From contig CABYQR010000007.1 in assembly GCA_902521155.1 (NCBI GenBank), forward strand, positions 1-49,099: DNA of 49,099 nucleotides. Direction: 5' to 3'. Made by a program: the position numbers and the translations under genes. The notes beneath the pieces are model-generated. The model made no database searches. It saw nothing but the letters and a program-made list of their open reading frames with translations, and was not told where the DNA came from. Within the stretch, counting starts at the first letter, position 1; each line of letters begins with the position of its first letter. The DNA comes from an uncultured Alphaproteobacteria bacterium (GTDB lineage: Bacteria; Pseudomonadota; Alphaproteobacteria; HIMB59). Positions 33,109 through 42,231 of the stretch are shown here, piece by piece.

Positions 33109-33975
33109 ATGCTTAATGTACTAGATATTAATCAAGATCAATTTCTAGAAGAAGTAGTTGAAAAGTCTAAGACTATTCCAGTTTTAGTAGACTTTTGGGC
33201 CCCGTGGTGCGGACCCTGCAAACAATTAACTCCAATCTTAGAGAAATTAGTTAATAAAAAGAATGGGAAAGTTATCTTGGCAAAAGTTAATGTTGATGAA
33301 AATCAAGGCATTGCGGGTCAATTAAATATTCAATCAATACCCACTGTCTATGGTTTTGTCGATGGAAAGCCTATAGATGCCTTCCAAGGCGCTCAGCCTG
33401 AAAGTAAAATTGAGATAATGATTGATAAACTAATTGATGCGACGCCTGGAAACAAAGTACCTAAATTAATTGAAGAAGCTGAGAATTTATTCAAAGATCA
33501 AAAGTTCGAAGAAGCGCAAAAAGCATATGAATCACTTGTGGGGGTAGACCCTGGAAATTCAAAAATTATTGTAGGGTTATTAAGGTGTCTCACACAACTT
33601 AAAAAGAATGACGTCGCAAGAGAAGTGATGGAATCTCTCGATGATGAAACCTTAAAAAATGAAGAAATATTAAAGATAAAAAAACTACTTGATGGTCTTA
33701 AAGATGATGGTGGCATAGATTTGGGAGAGCTAAAATCGCAAATCATTAATGACCCGGAAAATACTGATTTAAAATTTAAGTTAGCAGAGAAATATCTTTC
33801 ATCTAACGAGACTGAAATGGGATTTAATGAGCTTCTAAAAATATTCGAAAAAAAACCAAAATGGAACGATGAGGCTGCAAAAAAAAAGCTTCTTGAATAT
33901 TTTGATTTACTCGGATTTAATGATCCAAATGTCATGGAAGCACGAAAGAAATTATCATCTATGATGTTTAAATAA
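33109..33975 (+). CDS. CnoX-type thioredoxin-TPR protein
   Basis: In this 288-residue protein, residues 1-110 form a thioredoxin domain with active site WCGPC (33-37) and the cis-proline stretch IQSIPTVYGF. The rest is TPR-like helices (KFEEAQKAYESLVGVDPGN, then ENTDLKFKLAEKYLSSN). This is the layout of the CnoX/YbbN chaperedoxins, which protect proteins against oxidation and hand clients to GroEL. Its place before a LON-domain gene and ubiH-ftsK-lolA is a common alphaproteobacterial block. No clear ribosome binding site precedes the ATG. Confidence 0.9.
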   Translation: MLNVLDINQDQFLEEVVEKSKTIPVLVDFWAPWCGPCKQLTPILEKLVNKKNGKVILAKVNVDENQGIAGQLNIQSIPTVYGFVDGKPIDAFQGAQPESKIEIMIDKLIDATPGNKVPKLIEEAENLFKDQKFEEAQKAYESLVGVDPGNSKIIVGLLRCLTQLKKNDVAREVMESLDDETLKNEEILKIKKLLDGLKDDGGIDLGELKSQIINDPENTDLKFKLAEKYLSSNETEMGFNELLKIFEKKPKWNDEAAKKKLLEYFDLLGFNDPNVMEARKKLSSMMFK

Positions 33976-34631
33976 TGGAAAATATAAAAAAACTATTTGA
34001 AGTTACTCCAAATGAACTTCCTAACTCAATACCTTTATTCCCACTGGATAACGTCTTGCTTTTGCCTTTTGGCAAGTTGCCTTTAAATATTTTTGAAGAA
34101 AGATACATTAATATGATCCTTGATAGCCTTAAGACAGACAGAATGATTGGTATTATTCAACCTAAAAATAATAATAATGAACTTTTCATGATGGGGTGTG
34201 TTGGCAGAATAACATCATACATTGAAACTCCTGATTATAGGTTGGTTTTAAACCTTGAAGGGATATGCCGTTTTGTTTTAAAAGAAAGAAACCTTTCACC
34301 TAAAGGTTATTACCAAGGATCTGTAAATTGTGCGGATTATTTTGATGATCTTAATGATATGGAGCCGAATTTAGACCGAAACAGTCTAATTCGAAAGTAC
34401 TCTAATTTTTTTAAGATTAAGAAACTTGATATAGATAAAGAAGTATTAGCTGAAACATCAAACCTTCAGCTACTTTCAACATTAGCAATGCTAGCGCCTT
34501 TTAACAAAATTGACAAACAAGCAATTTTAGAATCTGCAAATGTAATGGAGAGAATTAATACTCTTAATTCAATACTTGATCTTAATACATTCCAAGTTGT
34601 AAATAATAATAAGCCAAGTCAACTAAATTAA
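33975..34631 (+). CDS. LON-substrate-binding-domain protein
   Basis: The 218-residue protein has the Lon N-terminal (PUA-like) domain, with SIPLFPLDNVLLLPFGKLPLNIFEERY near the start, IGIIQP and MGCVGRITSYIETPDYRLVLNLEG, but no AAA or protease domain. Stand-alone forms are common in alphaproteobacteria next to this thioredoxin gene; their function is not established. It overlaps the thioredoxin stop by one base (TAATG) and the convergent ubiH-like gene by nine bases. Confidence 0.92.
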   Translation: MENIKKLFEVTPNELPNSIPLFPLDNVLLLPFGKLPLNIFEERYINMILDSLKTDRMIGIIQPKNNNNELFMMGCVGRITSYIETPDYRLVLNLEGICRFVLKERNLSPKGYYQGSVNCADYFDDLNDMEPNLDRNSLIRKYSNFFKIKKLDIDKEVLAETSNLQLLSTLAMLAPFNKIDKQAILESANVMERINTLNSILDLNTFQVVNNNKPSQLN

Positions 34632-35744
34632 ATTCAATCTTCCCATTGCCTGTTTAATAAAGGTCTTTTTCAAAAAGCTAGACTTTCTTAAGATACAAAA
34701 CCCACTTTTAATAATTGCATTATTTAGGGGGTTCTGATTTTCATAAATTTTGTTAATCAAAGATGTAAAGGTCAAATAAGTAAAACTCTCTATTGACCTA
34801 TGTTTATAATAATCAGCTAATAAATTTGGATCATCTATTTCGTATTGGTTTAGTAATGAGATAAATGTTTGAATATCCTTGATACCTAGATTCCAACCTT
34901 GGCCTGCTACAGGGTGGATAGATCTTAGAATATCACCTATTAAAATAAATTGATTAAATTTTTCTTTACTTAAGTGAGGGAGTATTTTGTATTCATAGAT
35001 TTTTTTTTTTAAGTTGATTAGGCCATGAGTTTTTGAAAAATAATTTTTAATTAGTTTTTGGATATTAGTGCGTGATATCTTATTTTGTGTTGAAAAAATA
35101 AAAGTAGATGTTTTTTTTGATTTACTTGGTGCTGGCAAAACTGCAAGTGGTCCTTCTGGTGTAAAAATCTCATATGCAATTTGGTTGTGAACAACGCTAT
35201 GGTCAAAAAAACCAACATATGATTTATGGAGACTAGGAAAAGAAAATTTTTTAATAGTATCTTCATTTTCGTAGTTTTTTCCAAGACACAAGATAATTTT
35301 TTTAAAAAGGTAGTTTTTATTTTCTATTTTTATTTTTTCATTTGATTTAATTTTTGATATTTCAATATTTATTCCTTCAATTAAAAGATTTTTTTTCAAA
35401 AGAAGTTGTTTTGCCTCTACTAACAAATCACTATTAAAAATAACATTTCCCATTTCTTCATTTGTATTTTCAAAAATTAAAGGAAATTTATTTATAGTGT
35501 CGTAAATTTCAATTTTGTTTATAGGCTCAGGGTTAGCTTTTAATTTATTCCAAATTCCTAATTTTGTAAGAAAGTCTTTTGAGTTGGCGTTTACTGCTAA
35601 TGTTCTTTTATCGTTGAGAAATTGCTCATTTTTATCTATGACTAAAACTTTATATTTATTTTTTAATAAACATACTGCTGTAAGGGAGCCAATAAGACCC
35701 GCACCTATAACTAAGAAATCGTAATTATGTATTTTATTTTTCAT
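34623..35744 (-). CDS. UbiH/UbiF/Coq6-family FAD monooxygenase
   Basis: The 373-residue flavoprotein is of the ubiquinone hydroxylase family. The N-terminal FAD loop is VIGAGLIGS (residues 12-20). The second FAD motif is LIGDILRSIHPVAGQGWNLGIKD near residue 270-290. Between them are DKRTLAVNANS and the substrate-domain strands (GPLAVLPAPS). Which ring position it hydroxylates cannot be told. It is transcribed opposite to its neighbours, with its start 27 bases from the divergent ftsK. Confidence 0.9.
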   Translation of the reverse strand: MKNKIHNYDFLVIGAGLIGSLTAVCLLKNKYKVLVIDKNEQFLNDKRTLAVNANSKDFLTKLGIWNKLKANPEPINKIEIYDTINKFPLIFENTNEEMGNVIFNSDLLVEAKQLLLKKNLLIEGINIEISKIKSNEKIKIENKNYLFKKIILCLGKNYENEDTIKKFSFPSLHKSYVGFFDHSVVHNQIAYEIFTPEGPLAVLPAPSKSKKTSTFIFSTQNKISRTNIQKLIKNYFSKTHGLINLKKKIYEYKILPHLSKEKFNQFILIGDILRSIHPVAGQGWNLGIKDIQTFISLLNQYEIDDPNLLADYYKHRSIESFTYLTFTSLINKIYENQNPLNNAIIKSGFCILRKSSFLKKTFIKQAMGRLNLI

Positions 35745-35771
35745 TAAGGTGCATATATTAAATTTTGAATT

Positions 35772-37847
35772 ATGAACAATAAATATATTCCTTCGGTCTT
35801 TAAAGATAAAATTTCAATGATTATTAGGTATATTTACGCAACTTTATTGCTTCTAGTTTCAATATTATTATGCTTATCAGTTCTTTCTTTTAGTTTTTCT
35901 GATAATTCATTCCTGATAAACACAAATAATCCCTCTCAGAATCTATTAGGTTCTTTAGGTTCTTATTCGTCTAGTATTCTTTTTTATGCTTTTGGGATAA
36001 TGACATACTTCCTTATATTATTTTTTTTGATTTATTCCACGATGATTTTCTTAAACAAGAATCCAAAATATATTTTTTTGAGATTAATATTATTTTTTTT
36101 CAGTATAGTGCTTATTCCTCAATCGCTAATACTTTGGAATATCAAAATTCCTTTTTTTGAAGAAATAGAACTTTGGGGAATTTTTTCAGTAAATTTATTT
36201 AATTTCTACAATATCAATTATATAAGTTATTTTTTAAGCTTTATTGGCATTATTCTATACTTTTTTTCCCAAAATCTTTTTAGAATTATAAGCTTTTCTT
36301 CCATAAATTTTAAAAATATTTTTAAAGACCAAATAAAAATAGACCGTAAGAATGCTATCAAAAAAGATCCAGTAATTTTCAATAAAAAAGAAAAGGGACT
36401 TATTGGTGAAAATAAGTCCCATAATGATCATCCAAATAAAATGACTAATGACTTTACAAAAAAGTATTTTTCACCATCTTTAGATATACTTGACTCTGAG
36501 TCAGGAATTTCCAATAAGAATTTAAATAAAAAAAATATTATAGAAAATTCTACAATGTTGGAAAAAGTTTTTGCTGACTTTAATATTGAAATAAAAGTAA
36601 TTAATGTAAAGCTTGGGCCTGTAATAACCTTATTTGAAATATTGCCCTCTGCAGGAACCAAAATAAATACCATAATAAATTTAGCAGGTGATATATCTCG
36701 AAGTATGGGGGTGGGAGCAGTTAGAATTGCACAAATTTATGGCACACAATTTTTAGGAGTAGAAGTACCTAATGATCATAGAGAAGCTGTAACAATTAAA
36801 GAATTGCTTAGTAACGAAAACTATAAAAAAAACGTGCATAGAATACCTATTTGTATCGGCAAAGATATCTCTGGAAACATTGAGGTTATTGATCTAAGCA
36901 AGACTCCTCACCTTTTAGTTGCTGGGACTACTGGTTCAGGAAAATCAGTTTTTATTAATACCTTACTTGCAAGTATCTTATACAGGTTCTCTCCGGAAGA
37001 GCTAAGGCTTATTTTAATAGATCCAAAGATGCTTGAATTAAGTGTCTATAACGACATAGCCCATCTTTTAACCCCCGTGGTAACAGAGCCGAAAAAAGCA
37101 ATTATTGCACTTAAATGGGTTTGCAAAGAGATGGAAAGAAGATATTCCCTAATGAATGAGGAAAACACAAGAAGTCTTGAGGGTTATAACCAAAAATCTG
37201 TTGAGAAATTACCTTTTATAGTTGTATTCATTGATGAGATGGCTGATTTAATGATGACAGCTGGTAAAGAAGTTGAACATTATGTCCAAAGACTTGCTCA
37301 GATGGCAAGAGCTTGTGGGATACATCTAGTTATGGCAACCCAAAGACCTAGTGTTGATATAATCACCGGAAGCATTAAAGCCAATTTCCCATCTAGAATT
37401 AGTTTTCAAGTTGCAAGTAAGTACGATAGCAGAACAGTTTTAGGAGAGATTGGAGCTGAACAGTTATTAGGTAATGGGGATATGTTAATGTCTAAAAATG
37501 GGTCTAGTCTAATACGTTATCAATCAGCATTTATCTCAGATAATGAAGTTAACAAATTGATTAAAGAAATAAAGGGAACTCAAAAAGTTGAGTATTTATC
37601 AGAGTTGGAAGAAATAATTAAGAATAATGATGAAAACTTTGACTCGCTAAATGAGGAAGATGAAGAGCTTATTTCTAAATCTATTGACCTTATTAAAAAT
37701 ACAAATAAAGCCTCAACAAGCTTTCTTCAGAGAAATTTTCAAATAGGATATAACAAAGCTGCAAGAGTTATGGAGGCCCTGGAACAAAGAGGTATTGTCT
37801 CTCAACCAAATCATTCAGGCAAAAGAGAAATTTTAATTAATAATTAA
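35772..37847 (+). CDS. ftsK: DNA translocase FtsK
   Basis: The 691-residue protein has an N-terminal membrane region of about four helices (residues 14-160), a short linker, and a RecA-like motor with Walker A GTTGSGKS (about 385-392), LILIDPKMLELSVYNDI, Walker B VVFIDEMADLMM and ATQRPSVDIITG. The C-terminal winged-helix gamma domain is present (STSFLQRNFQIGYNKAARVMEALEQRGIV). FtsK couples septation to chromosome dimer resolution. The linker is short compared with enterobacterial FtsK. The last 15 bases overlap the convergent gene. Confidence 0.97.
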   Translation: MNNKYIPSVFKDKISMIIRYIYATLLLLVSILLCLSVLSFSFSDNSFLINTNNPSQNLLGSLGSYSSSILFYAFGIMTYFLILFFLIYSTMIFLNKNPKYIFLRLILFFFSIVLIPQSLILWNIKIPFFEEIELWGIFSVNLFNFYNINYISYFLSFIGIILYFFSQNLFRIISFSSINFKNIFKDQIKIDRKNAIKKDPVIFNKKEKGLIGENKSHNDHPNKMTNDFTKKYFSPSLDILDSESGISNKNLNKKNIIENSTMLEKVFADFNIEIKVINVKLGPVITLFEILPSAGTKINTIINLAGDISRSMGVGAVRIAQIYGTQFLGVEVPNDHREAVTIKELLSNENYKKNVHRIPICIGKDISGNIEVIDLSKTPHLLVAGTTGSGKSVFINTLLASILYRFSPEELRLILIDPKMLELSVYNDIAHLLTPVVTEPKKAIIALKWVCKEMERRYSLMNEENTRSLEGYNQKSVEKLPFIVVFIDEMADLMMTAGKEVEHYVQRLAQMARACGIHLVMATQRPSVDIITGSIKANFPSRISFQVASKYDSRTVLGEIGAEQLLGNGDMLMSKNGSSLIRYQSAFISDNEVNKLIKEIKGTQKVEYLSELEEIIKNNDENFDSLNEEDEELISKSIDLIKNTNKASTSFLQRNFQIGYNKAARVMEALEQRGIVSQPNHSGKREILINN

Positions 37848-38363
37848 TTTAATTTGTCCTGAGTTTGATGAGAAGTTTAATTTAAAATTTATTTTTTCAT
37901 CAAGATAGTTTTTTAAATTTGTTAAATGCGTATCGAGTTTATTCATCTGAAAATCCTTATCTTTAGGCCAAATATTTTTATAAAGATCTATTTTCTCAAT
38001 TGTATCAGGGTAATTTAAAGTCAATTGGCTAAAAATTATAAAGTGAATGTTTCCCAAATTTATTTGTTTGTCTTTGTAATAAAGAGCTTGTCTAAAAGGG
38101 TAAAATTTAGCACTAGCTACGTCTACCGAATAATCATGAAATGACTTTGACAAAGCCATAGCTAAAATATTAAAAGATAATGGTAGCTTTAAATAAAGAG
38201 CTTTTTGAAGACCTTTAATTTGAAGTTCTTTTTCAAATCTTTTAATTTTAATGGTAAAAAAATATTTTGTACTTTCATCTAAGGTATATAAAAATTTACT
38301 CTGTCCGAACAGGTGAGAAATCGTATTTAATATGAATTCGTCGTCTGACTTTAGTAAAAACAT
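37833..38363 (-). CDS. Winged-helix-like protein, perhaps a degenerate OmpR-type regulator
   Basis: The 176-residue protein is of uncertain family. Residues about 95-176 look like the C-terminal DNA-binding domain of OmpR-type response regulators: FIIFSQLTLNYPDTIEK, then LYKNIWPKDKDF, then KLDTHLTNLKNYLDEK, ending GQIKLI in place of the usual GGYRL hairpin. The first 90 residues show no recognisable receiver domain with its phosphorylated Asp. It is the last gene of an overlapping minus-strand operon after the lolA-like gene, sharing one base with it. Confidence 0.5.
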   Translation of the reverse strand: MFLLKSDDEFILNTISHLFGQSKFLYTLDESTKYFFTIKIKRFEKELQIKGLQKALYLKLPLSFNILAMALSKSFHDYSVDVASAKFYPFRQALYYKDKQINLGNIHFIIFSQLTLNYPDTIEKIDLYKNIWPKDKDFQMNKLDTHLTNLKNYLDEKINFKLNFSSNSGQIKLIIN

Positions 38364-38845
38364 TATTGATCTTTGAACTCAAAATATGGTTTGTGATTGA
38401 AATATCTCTTATTTATTTGTATCTGTGAGCATTCATTAAAATATATACTCATATTTAATTTTTTTGAATTAATTGATATTCGTTTATAAAAATTATTTGA
38501 TATTTGCCTCTCTAATTTTATTATCATTTCATTATTTACATATTCAGGTTCAATATTTGGATACTCACTTGATATTTTTATCAGCTCTTTTGCTACATCT
38601 AGATTATCTGTTAATTTTTGTATCTGATCTAAGTTATTATTTTTGACCAGATAAAATTGATCTTTTTTGTGGAAAAGTGTAAACAAATCCATATTGCTAT
38701 ATTGGTATCGTAACATCTTATTTTTTAATAAGAAAAAACCATTTTGGACTGAGCCATCAGAATATACTTCTTCAAAATCACATTTTATTTCCAAAGCATT
38801 AGAACTAGAAAATATGAGAAATAACGCAAGAAAATATTTAATCAT
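38363..38845 (-). CDS. LolA-like outer-membrane lipoprotein carrier
   Basis: The 160-residue protein has a signal peptide (MIKYFLALFLIFSSSNA). The mature part starts IKCDFEEVYSDGSVQNGFFLLKNKMLRYQYS, matching the first strands of LolA, followed by QFYLVKNNNLDQIQKL. LolA ferries lipoproteins across the periplasm to LolB. It is divergent and somewhat short, but the place next to ftsK is the usual one for lolA in alphaproteobacteria. The start overlaps the yggS stop by eight bases. Confidence 0.7.
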   Translation of the reverse strand: MIKYFLALFLIFSSSNALEIKCDFEEVYSDGSVQNGFFLLKNKMLRYQYSNMDLFTLFHKKDQFYLVKNNNLDQIQKLTDNLDVAKELIKISSEYPNIEPEYVNNEMIIKLERQISNNFYKRISINSKKLNMSIYFNECSQIQINKRYFNHKPYFEFKDQ

Positions 38846-39476
38846 TAAAAATAAGTGATCCTATTCTTATAATGTTTGAATTATTTTTAAGTGCCAATAA
38901 ATAATCATTGCTCATACCCATGCTTAACTTCAGCCTTTTATCTATGCGATCTCTGATTTCATTCATTTCTTGAAAATATTTCTCCGATAAGCTTGTATTG
39001 GGTGGTATGCACATAAAACCCTCTATACTTAAATTTTTTGATAACGCATAGTCATATAACTCTAAAACCTCTGATTTATCTACTCCAAACTTTTGATCTT
39101 CCGAACCAATGTTAATTTGAATGTAATAATTATGAGTTCTTATTTCGAGTCCCTTGTTTGAAAATTTAAAAATTTCATCAATTAACTTTTTTCTATCGAT
39201 TGACTCAATAGTATCAAATAACATTAATGCTTCCTTTGTTTTATTCGTTTGCAAAGGTCCAATTAAATGAAGATTGATGTCTCCAAAGTTATTTAAAGAG
39301 CTAAATTTCAATTTAGCTTCTTGAACTCTATTTTCTCCAAAAATTCTATAGCCAGAATTAACTAGTTCTTTAATATCATCTAAAGATTGATTTTTAGTAA
39401 CAATTAATAATTTAGATTTTTCAAATTTTTTTATATTTGATTTTAAATTATTAAGTTTTTCATGATTAATGGTCAA
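38838..39476 (-). CDS. YggS/PROSC-family PLP homeostasis protein
   Basis: The 212-residue protein is a PLP-binding, alanine-racemase-like barrel. The PLP lysine K28 lies in LLIVTKNQSLDDI. Other motifs are IFGENRVQEAKLK, LHLIGPLQTNKTKEAL, QINIGSEDQKFGV, GFMCIPP and SMGMSNDYLLAL. Proteins of this family buffer free PLP in the cytoplasm. The start overlaps the upstream sulfotransferase-like stop by four bases. Confidence 0.95.
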   Translation of the reverse strand: MTINHEKLNNLKSNIKKFEKSKLLIVTKNQSLDDIKELVNSGYRIFGENRVQEAKLKFSSLNNFGDINLHLIGPLQTNKTKEALMLFDTIESIDRKKLIDEIFKFSNKGLEIRTHNYYIQINIGSEDQKFGVDKSEVLELYDYALSKNLSIEGFMCIPPNTSLSEKYFQEMNEIRDRIDKRLKLSMGMSNDYLLALKNNSNIIRIGSLIFND

Positions 39477-40450
39477 ATTTCGTATTCTAGTTCTTGTAAC
39501 ACTTTTTTATTAATATTATTGATAAGTAGTTTTTTCTCTTTTTTAGATATATCTGAAGCAAATTCTTTAGGTATGAATTTATTATCATTAACAAATTCCC
39601 CTATAGATTCATAATCTACTTCTATTTTTAGACCTGCTTGAATGAGATGAAATATGACTTTGGTTAGAACCTCCTCTGGTCTTTGAGAAAATTCTTTATT
39701 ACCAATAGCCAAACCCCTATAAGCACTTAAAACATTTGGATCTAACCAAGATTGTGCATATATATCCCATGATTGTCGGTTTTCTAGAACATGATGATTT
39801 ATAATATTTTTTTGACTTGATGTTAATGATTTCTCCATATTACATAATTCGTTTAGAGCCATCTGTGTATTAGAATATTTTTCTTTTAAGTGAGAAAAAA
39901 TATTTAACGGGTTGTCATGAATAAAAAAATATGCGATTGCCGTATTTGGATAAATAAAATATTTTGTTTTATTATCACTTTCAAAAAAAGCACTATTTGA
40001 TGTCATGAAGCAGTTTTTTTTATTTTGATCTAGGAGTATAGAGTTTATAAAAAAATCAGAAAATTCTACCATGTGATTAAAGTCGATCTGCTTTGGAAAA
40101 TGTTTCACTTTCATCCTATCTAGATCAGCTGCTATGCTGTCAGAAAGGTTATCTAAATAAAATTGGTAATTTACTTTTTTAAAATAGAATTTTAAAAATT
40201 TTGTTAGATAATCACAATCCCTTAACTGAAAGCTATTTATTAATATTAACTTATTCTTGAATAAATTTTCTGCTTTAGGCTTATGAGAGTATTTTTGATT
40301 TAAATATTTTAATAAATGGAAGAAAGTATCTTTATTTTTTTGTTTTGTCTCACGAAGCAATGATATGATATCTTCATCTTGTTGTTTATTTATTAATTCA
40401 TCTAATAACTTTAAATTATAGTTGAGTTTGATCTTGTTAATAATAGACAT
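39473..40450 (-). CDS. Divergent sulfotransferase-like protein with a degraded PAPS loop
   Basis: The 325-residue protein is not firmly identified. Its second half looks like sulfotransferases of AT-rich marine bacteria: YFFIHDNPLNIFSHLKEKY, then ENRQSWDIYAQSWLDPNVLSAYRGLAI, then EEVLTKVIFHLIQAGLKI. The place where the PAPS 5'-phosphosulfate loop (PKSGT or PRSGT) should be reads LINSFQLRDCDYLTKF (near residue 68-83), without the Ser-Gly-Thr core. It may be a non-catalytic homologue. It starts 20 bases from a divergent TPR-sulfotransferase gene and heads the operon with yggS. Confidence 0.5.
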   Translation of the reverse strand: MSIINKIKLNYNLKLLDELINKQQDEDIISLLRETKQKNKDTFFHLLKYLNQKYSHKPKAENLFKNKLILINSFQLRDCDYLTKFLKFYFKKVNYQFYLDNLSDSIAADLDRMKVKHFPKQIDFNHMVEFSDFFINSILLDQNKKNCFMTSNSAFFESDNKTKYFIYPNTAIAYFFIHDNPLNIFSHLKEKYSNTQMALNELCNMEKSLTSSQKNIINHHVLENRQSWDIYAQSWLDPNVLSAYRGLAIGNKEFSQRPEEVLTKVIFHLIQAGLKIEVDYESIGEFVNDNKFIPKEFASDISKKEKKLLINNINKKVLQELEYEI

Positions 40451-40470
40451 TAATACTATATAGTTAGATT

Positions 40471-42066
40471 ATGACTGCTAATTTGTCAAAATTAAATGAA
40501 TTAATCAAAACCGGCAACTATGCCAAAGCTGAACATTACCTGTACGAGTTCTTAAAAGATAAACCTAACGATTACTCTTTAAATAAAAACTTAGGAATGA
40601 CTTTGTTAGCACAAAAGAAATATGATGGTGCGCTAAAGTCTTTTGAAAAATGTTATTTTATTAATAAGGAAGATTTTGATATAAATTTAAATCTTTCCTT
40701 TCTTTTCCTTAGAGTGCAAGACCATGAGCAATCTATTAAGTTTGCTGAGGAAGCTTTAATTGTTGACTCTAAGGCCAGTGGTGCATTCCAAAATTTAGCA
40801 ACATGCTATCTTGAAATGAAAGATTTTGATAAAGCAAATAAATTCGCAGAAAGAGTCATTGAACTAAGAGGTGGGATTACATCAAACGAATTTCTGAAAT
40901 ATACTGATTTCATAAACGTTTATAGCGATATACTTTTAGCTAAACAAGAAAATAAAAATTTTTGTAAATTTGCAGAGCAAATACTTGAAAAAAAAATCTT
41001 TATTGGTGATCTTTTTTTAAAACTTTTAAAACATGATAAAGATAAAATAAAGAAAGAATATGTTGAAGTAATTTCATCAATAATAAATAATCCTGAAAAT
41101 TTTGAAAATAGTTTAGAAAGAAATGCACAGTTAGCTGCCGCAAATATCTGTTTGGCAGAATATAATTCTAAAATAAATAAAGATCTATCTGAAAGGCAAT
41201 TTTTAGATGCTAATAAACACATTGTCTTAATGCAAAGATCACCTATTTATGCTAGACAAAAGATGTACGTGAATCTTACAGAATATTTCACATCATTTAA
41301 CGAAGACTCAATTATAAATCATATCAACCCTGAAAAAGGGGAAGGGTTAATCTTTGTTTTAGGTATGCCACGATCTGGTACAACATTAACTGAGTCAATT
41401 TTATCAACTGCTGAAAATATTTTTGCAGGTGGGGAAAAAGTATTTTTTACTAATAACCTATGGTCTATTTTCTCAGACCTAAAACCAGGGTTGGAAATTG
41501 ATCCAAAATTTATTGAAGAATTGGGAGATCGATATCTAAGTACAATCGAGCTTCAAAGGAGTGGTAAAAAATATTTTATTGATAAGATGCCTGCAAATTT
41601 TTTATATTATAAGTTTATACAATTAGCCTTACCAAAAGCTAAATTTATCCATACATTTAGAAATTCATGGGACAACGCAATTTCTTTATTTAAAGCTAAT
41701 TTTCAAGATACAATAATTTATGCATCTAGCTTTTTTGGAATTGCAAACGAATATTCTAACTACTGTGCTTTGATGAGATTTTGGAAAAAAAATTCAGATC
41801 ATGACTCTTTTTTTGACGTAGAGTATGAGAAAATTGTAACAAATACAGAGGAGAGTATTCAAAAACTATGGAGTTTTTGTAATTTGTCAGGAGAATTTTC
41901 TGATATAAAAAGAAAAGCCCATTATGCCAACACCGCGAGTCAACAGCAAGTTTCAAAGGATATTTACAAATCATCATTAAAAAAAGAGGAGTTTTTAGAC
42001 TTTAAGGATAAATTTTATGATGATTTGGCCCAACAAGACTCTTTTTGGGGAAAAAGAGGAATTTAA
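40471..42066 (+). CDS. TPR-sulfotransferase
   Basis: In this 531-residue protein, residues about 1-150 are TPRs (NYAKAEHYLYEFLKDKPND, then KKYDGALKSFEKCYFIN). After a helical middle part, residues about 290-531 form a sulfotransferase domain with the PAPS loop FVLGMPRSGTTLTES (about 295-309) and the 3'-phosphate motif AKFIHTFRNSWDNAISLFK. Such TPR-sulfotransferases are Sec-independent, probably cytoplasmic enzymes for sulfating sugars, lipids or peptides; the acceptor is unknown. The start is 20 bases from the divergent sulfotransferase-like gene. Confidence 0.9.
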   Translation: MTANLSKLNELIKTGNYAKAEHYLYEFLKDKPNDYSLNKNLGMTLLAQKKYDGALKSFEKCYFINKEDFDINLNLSFLFLRVQDHEQSIKFAEEALIVDSKASGAFQNLATCYLEMKDFDKANKFAERVIELRGGITSNEFLKYTDFINVYSDILLAKQENKNFCKFAEQILEKKIFIGDLFLKLLKHDKDKIKKEYVEVISSIINNPENFENSLERNAQLAAANICLAEYNSKINKDLSERQFLDANKHIVLMQRSPIYARQKMYVNLTEYFTSFNEDSIINHINPEKGEGLIFVLGMPRSGTTLTESILSTAENIFAGGEKVFFTNNLWSIFSDLKPGLEIDPKFIEELGDRYLSTIELQRSGKKYFIDKMPANFLYYKFIQLALPKAKFIHTFRNSWDNAISLFKANFQDTIIYASSFFGIANEYSNYCALMRFWKKNSDHDSFFDVEYEKIVTNTEESIQKLWSFCNLSGEFSDIKRKAHYANTASQQQVSKDIYKSSLKKEEFLDFKDKFYDDLAQQDSFWGKRGI

Positions 42067-42090
42067 TATTGAAATCTTTGATCTTTTTCT

Positions 42091-42108
42091 TGTTGCAAAA
42101 ATGCAACA
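42091..42108 (+). promoter_or_regulatory. Inverted repeat upstream of the porin gene
   Basis: TGTTGCA and TGCAACA form a perfect 7-bp inverted repeat around AAAA, in the 165-bp region between the TPR-sulfotransferase and the porin. A TATACT lies at 42123-42128. No T-run follows the hairpin, so an operator or mRNA structure is more likely than a terminator. Unproven. Confidence 0.35.
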
Positions 42109-42214
42109 TAAATCATTAAAAATATACTTTTCAGCAAAGATTTAGCTATTATTTTTCAAATTGTTGTAAGTTTATTCCAGTTTTAATTAAAACTAAAAAC
42201 TAAATTAATAATTA

Positions 42215-42222
42215 AGAAAGGA
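42215..42222 (+). promoter_or_regulatory. Strong ribosome binding site of the porin
   Basis: AGAAAGGA ends nine bases before the ATG at 42232. It fits high expression of the outer-membrane protein and contrasts with the weak sites of most neighbours. Confidence 0.6.
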
Positions 42223-42231
42223 ATAATTATT

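Noticed and set aside
33498-33935. 145-codon frame antisense to the thioredoxin-TPR gene
   Set aside because: Serine/phenylalanine-rich translation typical of an antisense shadow of a Lys/Glu-rich coding frame.
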